Source: Acetobacter indonesiensis (GTDB taxonomy: Bacteria; Pseudomonadota; Alphaproteobacteria; Acetobacterales; Acetobacteraceae). Taken from it: a DNA stretch of 64,000 nt. Below the pieces are notes generated by a model. It did not search any database and had not been told where the DNA came from. It saw only the letters and a list, made by a program, of their open reading frames with translations. The translations under genes were made by a program, and so were the position numbers. Positions within the stretch are counted from its first letter, which is position 1; each line of letters begins with the position of its first letter. The stretch covers positions 37,353 to 101,352 of the forward strand of contig NZ_BAMW01000082.1 in assembly GCF_000963945.1 (NCBI RefSeq), in the 5' to 3' direction. Positions 52,658 to 62,734 of this stretch are shown piece by piece.

Positions 52658-54033
52658 TCAAGGGCTTATCTGGTGTTTCAACCAGTTGGTTGCGGCGGTC
52701 AGGGTTGCTTCATCATTCTGTGTGGCTTCATCTGGTATGACATTATGACCGTATAATTTTCCGGTTCTATCTGCGTCAATGCTGGCTGTCAGCATCATAC
52801 GTCCGCCGTCAGGAAGGAAAAATGTTCTATTGGCGGAAGCGTGACCTGCGGTAGCCGTGCCGAAAAAGCGGGTATTCGGTCGCCCCTTGAAGGCAATGGC
52901 CACGGCCTCGCCCGAGCTCGCAGTTTGCGAGCCCATGAGAACGGCAACCGGTGCGGTAAGCAGGCTTTGGTCGGTCGGAAGCGAAAGGGCTTTGTCGGGT
53001 TGTGCTTTCCACCCGGCTGATTTTTCCCCTTTATTGTTGACGAAATACCCGAGTACGCCGTCGCCTAAAAAAGGTTTCAGGCTGGCAAGCATTGGCCACA
53101 TATTGCCGCCTTTGTTCTGTCGCAGGTCGATAATCCAGCCTTTTGGAGAACCAGAACTCTGCAAAGCATCAAAAACTGCTTTTTGGTAAGCACTCTTGCT
53201 TTGTGCTTGATCAGACGAGAATGATGGTAGTGTGATGCACTGAATGTCAGCGGAACAGGCAGTGAGGGTGGGGAGTATGGGAGGCTTGTTAAAAAATTCT
53301 GTGATTTTCCAAGGCGGGATAATAAAGCTGTGATAATCACCTAGGCGTTTTAGAACTATTTGTAACTTTTGATAGACGTCCTGCTGGCTTGCTGTTTGTG
53401 CAAAAGACAGAAGCGCTGGTTTCTGGGTGCTCCAGTCAATTCTGTCAGCATTATAAGAATATGTTTCAATATCTGTAATCGCCGCTTGCATGACGGACAA
53501 CGGTGATGTCGCGGCAACAGCTTGTGTTTGCGCCTGAATATTTATGGATAAGGCAGTAACGGTTGCTTTTCCTGCCCCCTTAAGCGCAAGACCGTAGTTT
53601 ATTTCAGTTGCATCAGTCGGAATGGAAAGTGTTGTCTGGCGGGGATATTCTGGCTGTTTTCCGGAACTGGGTTACTTTCTGTGTTCGAAAAACCAACCTG
53701 TTTTGCCCCTGATTTGACTGAAATCCATAAAATGGTACCTGTTGCAGAACTATCGGTTGTTATTTTTCCCGTTAAGAGCGCAAGTTTTCCCTGAAAATCT
53801 TTTGCGGGAATAGTATGCGTTGCCGCAGCAAACTGCTGCGCTGTTGCCTGCGTGCTTTCAAGTGTTATGGCTGTGTCCGATGTGCCAGATGAAGCAGGGT
53901 CAACATGCAGGGTAAAGCTGTTGGCAGGGTCGAACTTCCGCCATCCGTCCGTGTCAGCGTATGCGGTGCTGCAAACTGATATTGCCGTCAAAACCGACAA
54001 CAGGGTGATTGTGCTACGGGTTATAGAAACCAT
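52658..54033 (-). pseudogene. S41 family peptidase, split by a frameshift
   Basis: Two frames together make one protein of about 458 residues. The first (from 54033) has a signal peptide (LLSVLTAISVCSTAYA) and a beta-sandwich domain to about GFSNTESNPV. The second encodes the S41 core with IIDLRQNKGGNMWP, the nucleophile in QTASSGEAV and GTATAGHAS. The second frame is open upstream of its first start, up to a stop at 53672-53674 (plus coordinates), and reads TTLSIPTDATEINYGLAL, a conserved continuation of the first domain. The shift therefore lies between about 53600 and 53671, most likely near 53650-53671. True mutation or sequencing error cannot be told apart here. Confidence 0.85.
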
Positions 54034-54127
54034 CTGGGCGCTCGCAAAACGGATGAAGGAGGAACAGATTACGAAGTCATAGCCAAATTGATACTTTGTC
54101 TTGTCTCATTATAATCAAGTTGGAATA

Positions 54128-55498
54128 TTATAACGCGTAATGTTTCAGGGCTCGTTCCATCCATGCTGCAAGAGCAAACAACTTGTCGTCCTGATGCCCC
54201 ATGCACATGGCCATCAGGCCAACCGGCGCTGTGCCTTGTGTGTGACAGGGTAAACTGATGGCGCATCCATCCAGAAAATTGGCCACTGTCGGGTTGCGTA
54301 GCAGAAGCAGATTGGTGCGGGTATAGGTTTCATCTTCCGTTAAATCGGCCATTCTGGGTGCAATGATTGGCACGGTTGGCAGAAGAATTGCGTCAAAATC
54401 ATCGAAAAAACCATGAGCTTTGGTGATAAGGGATTTTCGGTTGCGCATCAGGTTAATGTAATCAACAGCACTTTGTTCTTTGCCTCTCAAAATTCGTTTC
54501 AAAACAAAGGGGTCGTAGAGATCGGCTTTGGTGGCAATCAGCTTTTCATGCCATGTCAGAGATTCCGGCGCAGGAAAGCCCCCCAGACGGTTCAGTTCCG
54601 GGAGGGTGGTCAGGGCTTGAAATGTTACATCCTGTAAGATTGCTCCTGATTTTTCCAGTATTTGTAAGGCATTCTGGTAATCTGCTGCAACCGTGTCATC
54701 CATTCCGTCCAGAACATATGTTTGCAACATGCCAAAGCGAGGAGCAGATAGCGCGGTAGGGTCCGGGGCATCTTCTGCCCGAACAGTCTGACCAGAAAGG
54801 GCACGGTCTGCGGCCCAGCAGCACGATACAGTGCGGCCTAGACTGCCAACAGAATCAAGCGTGAAAGAAAGCGGGACCATGCCGTCTGTTGAAACGCGGC
54901 TGGCAGTCGGTTTGTAACCGACAATGCCGGTTAACGCTGCGGGGATGCGGCATGACCCCCCGGTATCGCTGCCAATACCGATGGCGGCCATGCCATCGGT
55001 CACGGAAATTGCCGCGCCGGAGGAAGACCCGCCGGGTATGCGCATAGTCGCCCGGTCCCACGGGTTAGCAGGCGTGCCGGTATGTGGATTGACCCCAACA
55101 CCGGAAAACGCAAATTCCGTCATTGTTGTGCGGCCCATGGAAATCAGGCCAGCCTGTTTCAGGTTGCAGATAGCCGGTGCATCCTGTGTCGCTCGGGGCG
55201 CATCTTCCAGCACGCGTGACCCGGCTGTGGTAATGCAGCCGACTTCATCAAACAGATCTTTGACGGACATGGGTATGCCCGCTAGCGGGGGGGCGGATAT
55301 GCCTGCCTTGCGCTGTGCATCATATGCCTCAGCCTGCTTGCGGGCGGCTTCAGCGTGAGTCTGAACAAATGTGCGGCGGCCTTCCCCGTCAGGGGCAGCA
55401 ATGGCGGCCACTGCCTGTTCTACTAAAGCCCTGCTGGTGGTTTTACCTGAGGCCAAGTCAGTGGTCAGGTGCAGTAGCGGGGCGAAGGCTTCAGACAT
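54128..55498 (-). CDS. Amidase (amidase signature family)
   Basis: About 456 residues with the Ser-cisSer-Lys triad: Lys in MSVKDLFDE, the glycine/serine motif PGGSSSGAAISV, and the nucleophile in GSDTGGSCRIPA. It hydrolyses amides of unknown identity; it is not GatA, since there is no gatB or gatC nearby. ATG 55498 (MSEAFAPLL) is preferred to an upstream extension. Divergent from a sugar permease gene across 139 bases. Confidence 0.9.
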   Translation of the reverse strand: MSEAFAPLLHLTTDLASGKTTSRALVEQAVAAIAAPDGEGRRTFVQTHAEAARKQAEAYDAQRKAGISAPPLAGIPMSVKDLFDEVGCITTAGSRVLEDAPRATQDAPAICNLKQAGLISMGRTTMTEFAFSGVGVNPHTGTPANPWDRATMRIPGGSSSGAAISVTDGMAAIGIGSDTGGSCRIPAALTGIVGYKPTASRVSTDGMVPLSFTLDSVGSLGRTVSCCWAADRALSGQTVRAEDAPDPTALSAPRFGMLQTYVLDGMDDTVAADYQNALQILEKSGAILQDVTFQALTTLPELNRLGGFPAPESLTWHEKLIATKADLYDPFVLKRILRGKEQSAVDYINLMRNRKSLITKAHGFFDDFDAILLPTVPIIAPRMADLTEDETYTRTNLLLLRNPTVANFLDGCAISLPCHTQGTAPVGLMAMCMGHQDDKLFALAAWMERALKHYAL

Positions 55499-55637
55499 TT
55501 CTAAGGCTCCATGCAAGGGCAGGCCAGACAGGGGAAGAGCTCCATAAGAGCGTGTTTGCAAAAAATTTTACAACCCCTTGGCGTGCAAGACGTTGTTATG
55601 CCGATACATCTTAATAAAAAAGAAACGGAGGCACGGC

Positions 55638-57125
55638 GTGCAGGGAACCGTCTGTTCTGAAACAACCGGGGATAAGAACGACACAAACCAGAATAATGAC
55701 AGCAAAAATGCAGGGCCATGGCTAGGGCAGGCATCCCTTTTTGCCTTGGCGGCAGGTCTTGCCGGGTTGATGTTTGGTTTGGATACCGGGGTTATTGCAG
55801 GCGCTCTGCATTTTATTGGTCTGGAGTTCAAAACCAGCACCGTTATGGATGAATGGATTGTCTCCACCCTGATGCTGGGGGCAGCAGGCGGTGCCTTGTT
55901 AGCCTCATTTCTGGCGCGGGAGTGGGGGCGCCGCGTTACGCTGTTCTGTGCTGCGGTGCTTTTTCTGGTGGGGACTGCGGCCTGCTGTCTGGCCCATTCT
56001 GTGCTCATGTTAATGGCGGGGCGCGTTGTGTTGGGTCTGGGCGTTGGGCTGGCTGCCTTTGCCGCACCGCTTTATATTTCCGAAATCACGGCCCAGAAAG
56101 ATCGTGGCCGCATGATTTCACTTTACCAGATGGCGATCACTATCGGTATGCTGATGGCCTATTTCTCGGACAGTTTGCTGGCTGGGGGTGGGCATTGGCG
56201 GTGGATGCTAGGTATTCCGGCTATTCCCGCAATCCTGTTTTTGCTGAGCACGTTAATGGTGCCATATTCGCCCCGCTGGTTGGTCACGCAGGGGCGTCAC
56301 AAGGAAGCGTCGCGCGTATTGCACATGCTCCGTGACAGTAGCGATAAAGCAAAACGCGAGCTTAAGCGTATTCGCGAGCAAGTTAATAAAGACAATGTCA
56401 GCGGCTTCGCGCTTTTCAAAACGAGTGCCCCGTTTCGCCGCAGCTTTTTTCTGGGGCTTTCTTTACAAGCCCTGCAGCAGCTTACTGGCATTAACGTGTT
56501 GCTGTATTATGCCCCAAAAGTGCTGGAACGTGCCCATTTTGGCAGTTCAGCAGCCATCTGGGCCACAACGCTGCTCGGGGTGGTCAATCTGGTGGCAACT
56601 GTTGCGGCGTTGTTTCTGATTGACCGCTGGGGCCGTCGCCCACTTCTGGTGACAAGCTGCATTATTGCCAGCCTTAGCCTTGTGCTGTTTGGTTTTGTCC
56701 TGAAACTGCAAGTTGAGGGGCCCTTAGGCGCAGTGCTGATTATTGGCACACTGGTAGCGTTTATTCTGGGCTATGCGTTGGGTGAGGGACCATTACCCTG
56801 GACATTATGTTCGGAAATTCAACCGCTGAAGGGGCGCAGCCTCGCGATTGGGTGCTCCACTTTTGTAAACTGGATGACCAACTGGCTCATCAGCAGCGTC
56901 TTCCTGTCATGTATGACGGTGCTGGGGGATTCCAATACGTTCTGGATTCTGGCTGGTTTTAATGTAGTGTTTCTGGTTGTGGCGCTGATATTTGTGCCAG
57001 AAACCAAAGGCACATCACTGGAAGATATTGAAGACAACCTGATGCAGGGGAAGCGTCTGCGCGATATTGGCGATACCGCTTCTTCCCCTACGGCACAGAC
57101 AGTGGGAACTCAGGCTGTAGCTTGA
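55638..57125 (+). CDS. Sugar porter MFS transporter
   Basis: About 495 residues, 12 membrane segments, sugar porter family (GalP/XylE-like). Signatures: GLDTGVIAGAL in TM1, EWGRR after TM2, PRWLVTQGR at the end of TM6, QQLTGINVLLYYAPKV in TM7, DRWGRRPLL and the terminal VPETKGTSLEDIE. GTG 55638 has GGAGG 6 bases upstream and is preferred over an upstream TTG. A proton-coupled hexose or pentose importer is likely. The last 16 bases overlap the convergent xthA gene. Confidence 0.94.
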   Translation: MQGTVCSETTGDKNDTNQNNDSKNAGPWLGQASLFALAAGLAGLMFGLDTGVIAGALHFIGLEFKTSTVMDEWIVSTLMLGAAGGALLASFLAREWGRRVTLFCAAVLFLVGTAACCLAHSVLMLMAGRVVLGLGVGLAAFAAPLYISEITAQKDRGRMISLYQMAITIGMLMAYFSDSLLAGGGHWRWMLGIPAIPAILFLLSTLMVPYSPRWLVTQGRHKEASRVLHMLRDSSDKAKRELKRIREQVNKDNVSGFALFKTSAPFRRSFFLGLSLQALQQLTGINVLLYYAPKVLERAHFGSSAAIWATTLLGVVNLVATVAALFLIDRWGRRPLLVTSCIIASLSLVLFGFVLKLQVEGPLGAVLIIGTLVAFILGYALGEGPLPWTLCSEIQPLKGRSLAIGCSTFVNWMTNWLISSVFLSCMTVLGDSNTFWILAGFNVVFLVVALIFVPETKGTSLEDIEDNLMQGKRLRDIGDTASSPTAQTVGTQAVA

Positions 57126-57895
57126 GCGTCGTCACGGAGCGTTACAACCAGAGGCACATGGTCGGACGGGCGCTCAAGCGCCCGTTCGGCTTTATCAGGC
57201 CACGCTGTCTCCAGCCGTTCTGCAACGCGGGGTGAGAGCAGGGCGTGGTCAATTCTTAAACCGGAATCGCGCGGCCATGCACCGGCCTGATAATCCCAGA
57301 ACGTATAGGCCGTGCCGGAAGGATGCAGTGCGCGAAGGGCATCGGTCAGCCCAAGCCACAGCATGCGGCGGTAAGCCGCACGGCTTTGCGGGCGCACCAG
57401 AGCATCGTCCGGACCCAGCGCACCCGGTGCACAATCTTCTGGTGTGGGGCAGACATTATAGTCGCCAGCCAGAATGAAGTCGGTATCAGTTTGCAGAAAC
57501 TGCTGTGCGCGGGCGGTCAGGGCATCAAAAAAGGCTAGTTTGGTTGCATAGCCTTCTTCTCCCCCGGAATTGCCATTTGGCAGATACAAATTGCCTAGTG
57601 TCAGTTTCTGGGTTCTGATCTCTACATATCGGGCAACAGGATGGTCAAAACCCGGCAGGTGGTCGGATGTGACCTCAAACCCGCCTTTTACCAGTGTGGC
57701 CACGCCATTGTAGGATTTCTGGCCAACAATAGCACAGTCATACCCGGCTTCTTTGAACGCATCGGCAGGAAACTGGTCGGTCTCGCATTTGATTTCCTGC
57801 ATCATCAGTACGTCAGGCTGCTGTCGCTCCAACCAATCAAGAATCAGATGCTGGCGCTGGCGAACGGAGTTGACGTTCCAGGTAGCAATTTTCAT
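57110..57895 (-). CDS. xthA: Exodeoxyribonuclease III
   Basis: 261-residue EEP-family AP endonuclease/3'-exonuclease of base-excision repair. MKIATWNVNSVRQR, MMQEIKCE (metal-binding glutamate), GDYNVCP and the terminal PSDHVPLVV with the catalytic histidine are all present. Its start overlaps the end of the upstream HesB-type gene by 4 bases, so the two are co-translated. Confidence 0.96.
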   Translation of the reverse strand: MKIATWNVNSVRQRQHLILDWLERQQPDVLMMQEIKCETDQFPADAFKEAGYDCAIVGQKSYNGVATLVKGGFEVTSDHLPGFDHPVARYVEIRTQKLTLGNLYLPNGNSGGEEGYATKLAFFDALTARAQQFLQTDTDFILAGDYNVCPTPEDCAPGALGPDDALVRPQSRAAYRRMLWLGLTDALRALHPSGTAYTFWDYQAGAWPRDSGLRIDHALLSPRVAERLETAWPDKAERALERPSDHVPLVVTLRDDAQATA

Positions 57896-58260
57896 GCGAC
57901 AGAAAAGCTTGTGCCACAGCCGCAGGAGGACGCCGCATTCGGGTTATTCACCGCAAAATGGGCCCCCATCAGCTTATCCGTAAAATCAAGTTCAGCACCG
58001 CTCAACAGATCAAGGCTGGCAGGGTCAACCACCACCAGAGCATCACCCTGCTCAATGCGGGCATCATCAGCAGCTATGTCATTCGGCCCTATCAGGGTGA
58101 ACTGATACTGAAAGCCGTTACAGCCCCCGGCCTCAACCGCGACGCGCAGTGCGGCAGGCGGGGCCGCGTCTGCTGTGGCAACAGCTTTGCGCTTGGCAAT
58201 GACAGAGGCAATCCGCGTGGCGGCGGCCTGCGATACGGTGAAGGGCTGGGGCTGGGTCAT
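57892..58260 (-). CDS. HesB/IscA/ErpA-type iron-sulfur assembly protein
   Basis: 122 residues, A-type Fe-S carrier. The three ligand cysteines are in GGCNGFQYQF and the C-terminal SSCGCGTSF. ATG 58260 has AGAAGG directly upstream; the longer frame adds about 20 atypical residues. It most likely corresponds to ErpA, which passes clusters to essential enzymes. Coupled to xthA and divergent from the dNTPase gene. Confidence 0.93.
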   Translation of the reverse strand: MTQPQPFTVSQAAATRIASVIAKRKAVATADAAPPAALRVAVEAGGCNGFQYQFTLIGPNDIAADDARIEQGDALVVVDPASLDLLSGAELDFTDKLMGAHFAVNNPNAASSCGCGTSFSVA

Positions 58261-58446
58261 ACCTTCTAGATAGCGTGACAGATAGCGGGTTTGAAGGGGT
58301 ATGCGGGCAGACATGGTCAATTTTAGCGGAATGGCTTAGTGTATTTGCCACATTGCGCAGTCTCCCTTGCATGCTGTCGGGAAAGGCTGGGCCAGTGGGG
58401 TCACACATGGCCCGGATATGACTGAGACGGAGCAGGACCCTACCGC

Positions 58447-59640
58447 ATGCCAGCACAGGCCGCAGCCCATCTGTTTCTTGCCCCCTATGCCGTGCAGCCG
58501 GGCACAGGCCGGGCCAGACGCCTGCATGCGGAAGAAGAATCGCCCACGCGCTCGCCATGGCAGCGGGACAGAGACAGGGTTGTCCATTCCTCCGGGTTTC
58601 GGCGGTTGCAGTATAAAACGCAGGTCTTCATCAATCATGAGGGCGATTTTTTCCGCACCCGTTTAACGCACTCGCTGGAGGTCGCGCAGGTGGCGCGCTC
58701 CATGGCGCGGTTTCTGCAACTGGATGAAGACCTGACAGAAGCCGTGGCCCTAGCGCATGATCTGGGCCACACGCCGTTTGGGCATGCCGGGGAAGATGCT
58801 CTGGCCGCCCTGATGTACGACTGGAACGGGTTTGACCATAATACGCAGGCGTTGCGGCAGGTCACGGTGCTTGAGCGCCGTTATTTGGGGTTCGATGGCC
58901 TGAACCTGACGTGGGAGACGCTGGAAGGGCTGGCCAAACATAACGGGCCAGTTAAAAAACCAGCACCTTGGCTGCGTGATTTTGATGCCCAATGGCCGCT
59001 TGATCTGCACAGCTATGCTTCGGCCGAGGCACAGGTGGCTGCGCTGGCTGATGACATCGCCTATCACGGTCATGATCTGGATGACGGCGTGAAGTCTGGT
59101 CTGGTCACTCTGGATGATTTGAAGGATGTGCCCTTGGTGGGAGATGCCCTCCGGCAGGCGCAGGCTCTGGCGGCTGATCTACCCGATGATATGCCGCAGA
59201 AAAAGCAGCGCATCCGGCATGAAATGGTAAGGCGCGTCATTCACGCATTGGCAACCGACGTGCTGGTGTGCACCCGGCAGAACCTGCAAGACCTTGCGCC
59301 GCAGAGTGTGGAAGATATCCGCGCGGCATCTGCCCCGGTCGTGGCGTTCAGCCCGGCTATGGCCGAAGCAAACAAGGGTATCCGTAAATTTCTGTTCGCC
59401 AAGCTGTACCGGCACTGGCGTGTGAACCGTATGACGCACAAGGCCAAACACGTGACGGCGGAGCTGTTCACCATTCTGGTGGAGTCGCCCAAACTGTTGC
59501 CAGACCGCTGGCGCGAAGTCGCGCTGGCGGGTAATGACGCCACCATACGCCGCACAGTGGCAGATTATGTGGCTTCAATGACGGATCGGTACGCGATGGA
59601 AGAACATCGGCGGTTGACTGATCTGTCAGTACCGGGCTGA
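58447..59640 (+). CDS. dgt: dGTPase-like HD-domain dNTP triphosphohydrolase
   Basis: 397 residues. HD-domain metal ligands are in RLTHSLEVAQV and LAHDLGHTPFGHAGE, with a further AALADDIAYHGHDLDDG block. A SPWQRDRDRVVHSSGFRRLQYKTQVF N-terminus is typical of alphaproteobacterial dNTPases (type 2 dGTPase-like). It removes triphosphate from dNTPs. It precedes argS, a conserved order in alphaproteobacteria. Confidence 0.94.
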   Translation: MPAQAAAHLFLAPYAVQPGTGRARRLHAEEESPTRSPWQRDRDRVVHSSGFRRLQYKTQVFINHEGDFFRTRLTHSLEVAQVARSMARFLQLDEDLTEAVALAHDLGHTPFGHAGEDALAALMYDWNGFDHNTQALRQVTVLERRYLGFDGLNLTWETLEGLAKHNGPVKKPAPWLRDFDAQWPLDLHSYASAEAQVAALADDIAYHGHDLDDGVKSGLVTLDDLKDVPLVGDALRQAQALAADLPDDMPQKKQRIRHEMVRRVIHALATDVLVCTRQNLQDLAPQSVEDIRAASAPVVAFSPAMAEANKGIRKFLFAKLYRHWRVNRMTHKAKHVTAELFTILVESPKLLPDRWREVALAGNDATIRRTVADYVASMTDRYAMEEHRRLTDLSVPG

Positions 59641-59680
59641 AAACGCGGCTCGACCGTTTTGTAGTGGGAAAATTTTGGGC

Positions 59681-61468
59681 ATGTCTGAGTGTTTGTTCCA
59701 GCTTTATCGTCATCACGTCCTGGCCGCCGTGCGAGGGCTGCTGCCCGACGTGCCGGAAGAAACACTGGCCCGTGTTGAAGTAACCCCCACGCGTGACGCC
59801 GCGCATGGTGATATGGCCACCAATGCGGCCCTGCTGCTGGCCAAGGCCGCCCGCCGCAAACCCGCAGATATTGCGGCTGATCTGGTGGCAGCACTTGAAA
59901 AAGTTGAAGGCGTGGCCAAGGTTGCGGCGGCAGGCCCCGGCTTTGTGAACATAACGCTGGCTCCCGAAGTGCTGCGGTCCGTGCTGCCTGCGGTGCTGAA
60001 GGCTGGCGAACGCTATGGCGAGTCACAGTCGGGCAAAGGCGTGCGCGTCAATGTGGAGTATGTGTCCGCCAACCCTACGGGCCCTATGCATGTGGGCCAT
60101 TGCCGTGGCGCAGTTGTGGGGGATGCACTGGCAAATCTGCTGGCCAAGGCCGGTTTTGACGTCACCAAAGAATTCTACATTAATGATGCCGGGGCACAGG
60201 TAAAGGCGCTGGCATGGGCAACCTACTGGCGTTACCTGCAAGCCTTGGGAACCACCCTGACGGAGGAGGAGTTTTCGGCTCTGACACCGGGTGGGCTGCA
60301 ATATAAGGGCGAATATCTGATTCCGGTGGCTGAAGCGCTGGTCGCAGACTATGGCGATAAGCTGGCTGAAGAAGGCGCCCGTCCGGCCCCTGAAAAAACA
60401 TGGCTTGAAACCATACGCGGCTTTACCGTGGCCCATATGCTGGCCGCTATTAAGGAAGATCTGGCCGCACTTGGGGTGCATCAGGATGTTTTCACATCTG
60501 AAGCACAGGTGCTGCGTGATGGTGTGGTCGATGCCGCTATCGGTCGGCTTGAAAAAGCAGGCCTGCTGTACGAAGGTGTGCTTGAACCCCCTAAAGGCAA
60601 GCTGCCTGATGATTGGGAAGAACGCGAACAGCTTCTGTTCCGCTCCACCCAGTTTGGCGATGATGTTGACCGCCCGCTTAAGAAGTCAGACGGCACCAAC
60701 ACCTACTTCGCCAATGATATCGGGTGCCATGCGGACAAGGTGGCTCGCGGCGCGCAGGTGATGATTGACGTCTGGGGCGCAGACCACGGCGGTTATGTTA
60801 AGCGCATGAAGGCTGCCGTTCGCGCTGTGACGGATGATACCGTGCCGCTTGAAATCGTGCTGTGCCAGATTGTGCATATTCTGCGCGACGGCCAACCGGT
60901 GAAAATGTCCAAGCGCGCTGGCACGTTTGTGACCCTGCGTGACCTGATTGATGAAGTCGGCAAGGACGCAGTGCGCTTCACCATGCTGACGCGTAAAAGC
61001 GATGCCCAGATGGAGTTCGATCTCGATCTGGTTGTGGCACAGCAGCGCGATAATCCGGTTTTTTATGTGCAGTATGCCCACGCACGCTGCCGTTCTGTTC
61101 TGCGTATGGCGCAGGAAGATGGCAGTTACGGGCCAGTGACGGCAGAGGCTCTGGCCAGTGCGCCGCTATCCGCGCTGGAAGCGGATGCTGAAATGGCGTT
61201 GCTGCGTCGTCTGGCAGAATGGCCCCGTTTGATTGAGTCCGCAGCCCTTGCGCGTGAAGCGCACCGTGTGGCGTTCTATCTGGCAGATCTGGCTAGTGAC
61301 TTCCACGGCTTGTGGAACCGTGGTCGTGATGATGCGTCTCTGCGCTTCCTTCAGCCCGATGCGCCAGAGGCAACCCGTGCACGTCTGGCCCTTGTTGCGG
61401 CCACCGCCACGGTTATTCGTTCCGGGCTGGCAGTCATGGGTGTGGAACCCGTCGAGGAAATGCGCTGA
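59681..61468 (+). CDS. argS: Arginyl-tRNA synthetase
   Basis: 595 residues, class I synthetase. An N-terminal additional domain is followed by the HIGH-equivalent in NPTGPMHVGH, the KMSKR loop at residues 408-412 and a DALR anticodon-binding domain at the C-terminus (YVQYAHARCRSVLR onward). ATG 59681 is chosen over a TTG two codons earlier. Its stop overlaps the start of the SPOR gene by one base (TGATG). Confidence 0.98.
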   Translation: MSECLFQLYRHHVLAAVRGLLPDVPEETLARVEVTPTRDAAHGDMATNAALLLAKAARRKPADIAADLVAALEKVEGVAKVAAAGPGFVNITLAPEVLRSVLPAVLKAGERYGESQSGKGVRVNVEYVSANPTGPMHVGHCRGAVVGDALANLLAKAGFDVTKEFYINDAGAQVKALAWATYWRYLQALGTTLTEEEFSALTPGGLQYKGEYLIPVAEALVADYGDKLAEEGARPAPEKTWLETIRGFTVAHMLAAIKEDLAALGVHQDVFTSEAQVLRDGVVDAAIGRLEKAGLLYEGVLEPPKGKLPDDWEEREQLLFRSTQFGDDVDRPLKKSDGTNTYFANDIGCHADKVARGAQVMIDVWGADHGGYVKRMKAAVRAVTDDTVPLEIVLCQIVHILRDGQPVKMSKRAGTFVTLRDLIDEVGKDAVRFTMLTRKSDAQMEFDLDLVVAQQRDNPVFYVQYAHARCRSVLRMAQEDGSYGPVTAEALASAPLSALEADAEMALLRRLAEWPRLIESAALAREAHRVAFYLADLASDFHGLWNRGRDDASLRFLQPDAPEATRARLALVAATATVIRSGLAVMGVEPVEEMR

Positions 61469-62541
61469 TGAGCGACGATAATAAAAACAACTCCTTTGAC
61501 GAACGGATAAGCCGTGCGCGCGAACGCATGAGCACGGATTACGATGACGCACCCCCGCCGCGTCGCCCCGTTGGCGCGGCCCCCGGTAAAACAGGGTCAG
61601 GCGGCGTTCTGGCACAGTTTCTAAGCAGCGATTCCGGCACGCGCAAACTGGTTTACAGTGCAGCAGGTCTGGGTGGTTTGTTGGTTATCGGGATTGGAAG
61701 CTGGGCGCTTCTGGGCCACCACCAGTCTGGCATCCCTGTCATGGGGCCGCCCCCCGTTTCCATGCGCACAAAGCCGGTTGATCCGGGCGGGATGCAGCTT
61801 GATGGCGTCAGCATGCCTGAAGCTGAGGAAGAAGGACAGGCACACCCTGTCCCTGCGCCCGAAAAGCCAAACCCAAGTGCGCTTGCCGCCCAGTATGGCC
61901 AGCAGGCTGCCAGCACGGATGCCGCCACCAAGGCCAAGGAGCCGGAAACACCGACGCCCCCGGCTGACGAGACCAAGACGGCAGAGGCCGGAAGCCCTGC
62001 GGCTGATGGTGCTACCCCGGCAACACCTGCCAAAACAGGCACCGATTCCGCGCCTGCTGCCGCTACGCCCGAAGAACAGCAACCAACCAGCCTGCCAGAT
62101 ACCAGCGAAGGTACGACAGATGAATCCGCTGCAGGCGATGCTGCTGCGGCATCAGGCGCGGCTGCGACGAAGGCTCCGGCCAAGCAGCAGCCAGCCCCCC
62201 CGGCAGCCCCTGCTACCCGTAAGGATACCCCTGCACCTGCAGCTGCGACCAGTAAGCCAGAGGCGGCGCTGCCTGCGCCGGTTCCGGTCGCATCGGGCGG
62301 AAAATACAAGGTGCAGCTTGCTGCCTTGCAGTCGGAGGCTCAGGCCCAGCAGGAGTGGAGCCGCCTGAAAACGCATTACCCCACGCTGTTTGCTGATAAA
62401 TCACCCGTGGTGGAAAAAGTGCAGCGTGATAACGCGGTGTTTTATCGCCTGCGTGTCAGCGGATTTGCCTCGAATGCTGAAACGCGCACCTTTTGCGGTG
62501 CGGTCCGGGAACGTGGGTTGGCCTGCGCGCAGGTGCGCTAA
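61468..62541 (+). CDS. SPOR domain protein
   Basis: 357 residues, topology of a bitopic septal peptidoglycan-binding protein. A polar cytoplasmic start is followed by one transmembrane helix (KLVYSAAGLGGLLVIGIGSWALLG, about residues 55-80), a long proline/alanine/threonine-rich linker to about residue 270, and a C-terminal SPOR domain (KYKVQLAALQSEAQAQQEWSRL to the end). It should bind denuded glycan strands at division sites. It follows argS, as in related alphaproteobacteria. Confidence 0.92.
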   Translation: MSDDNKNNSFDERISRARERMSTDYDDAPPPRRPVGAAPGKTGSGGVLAQFLSSDSGTRKLVYSAAGLGGLLVIGIGSWALLGHHQSGIPVMGPPPVSMRTKPVDPGGMQLDGVSMPEAEEEGQAHPVPAPEKPNPSALAAQYGQQAASTDAATKAKEPETPTPPADETKTAEAGSPAADGATPATPAKTGTDSAPAAATPEEQQPTSLPDTSEGTTDESAAGDAAAASGAAATKAPAKQQPAPPAAPATRKDTPAPAAATSKPEAALPAPVPVASGGKYKVQLAALQSEAQAQQEWSRLKTHYPTLFADKSPVVEKVQRDNAVFYRLRVSGFASNAETRTFCGAVRERGLACAQVR

Positions 62542-62556
62542 CTAGGTTCAGGAAAC

Positions 62557-62588
62557 TGACGGAAGCTTGCTGTTGCGGGCTTCCGTCA
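62557..62588 (+). terminator. Stem-loop after the SPOR gene
   Basis: TGACGGAAGC (62557-62566) and GCTTCCGTCA (62579-62588) are perfect 10-bp inverted repeats with a 12-base loop, 15 bases after the stop. No strong T-run follows, so it may terminate only partly before scpA. Confidence 0.5.
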
Positions 62589-62734
62589 TGTCTGGGGTAG
62601 AGATGGGGCGTCGGCTTGTTTCGGCAGCCCATCCTCGCCGGGTTGTTTCCCTTTTCCCTATACGTTTCAGGCTATAGCCCCAGCAGCATAGGGGCTTTCC
62701 TTCCTTCACACGCCAGAAGACAAGACGTCACACA

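Noticed and set aside
54128..55498. Amidase considered as GatA of the glutamyl-tRNA amidotransferase
   Set aside because: No gatB or gatC is adjacent, and the gene stands alone and divergent from a sugar permease.
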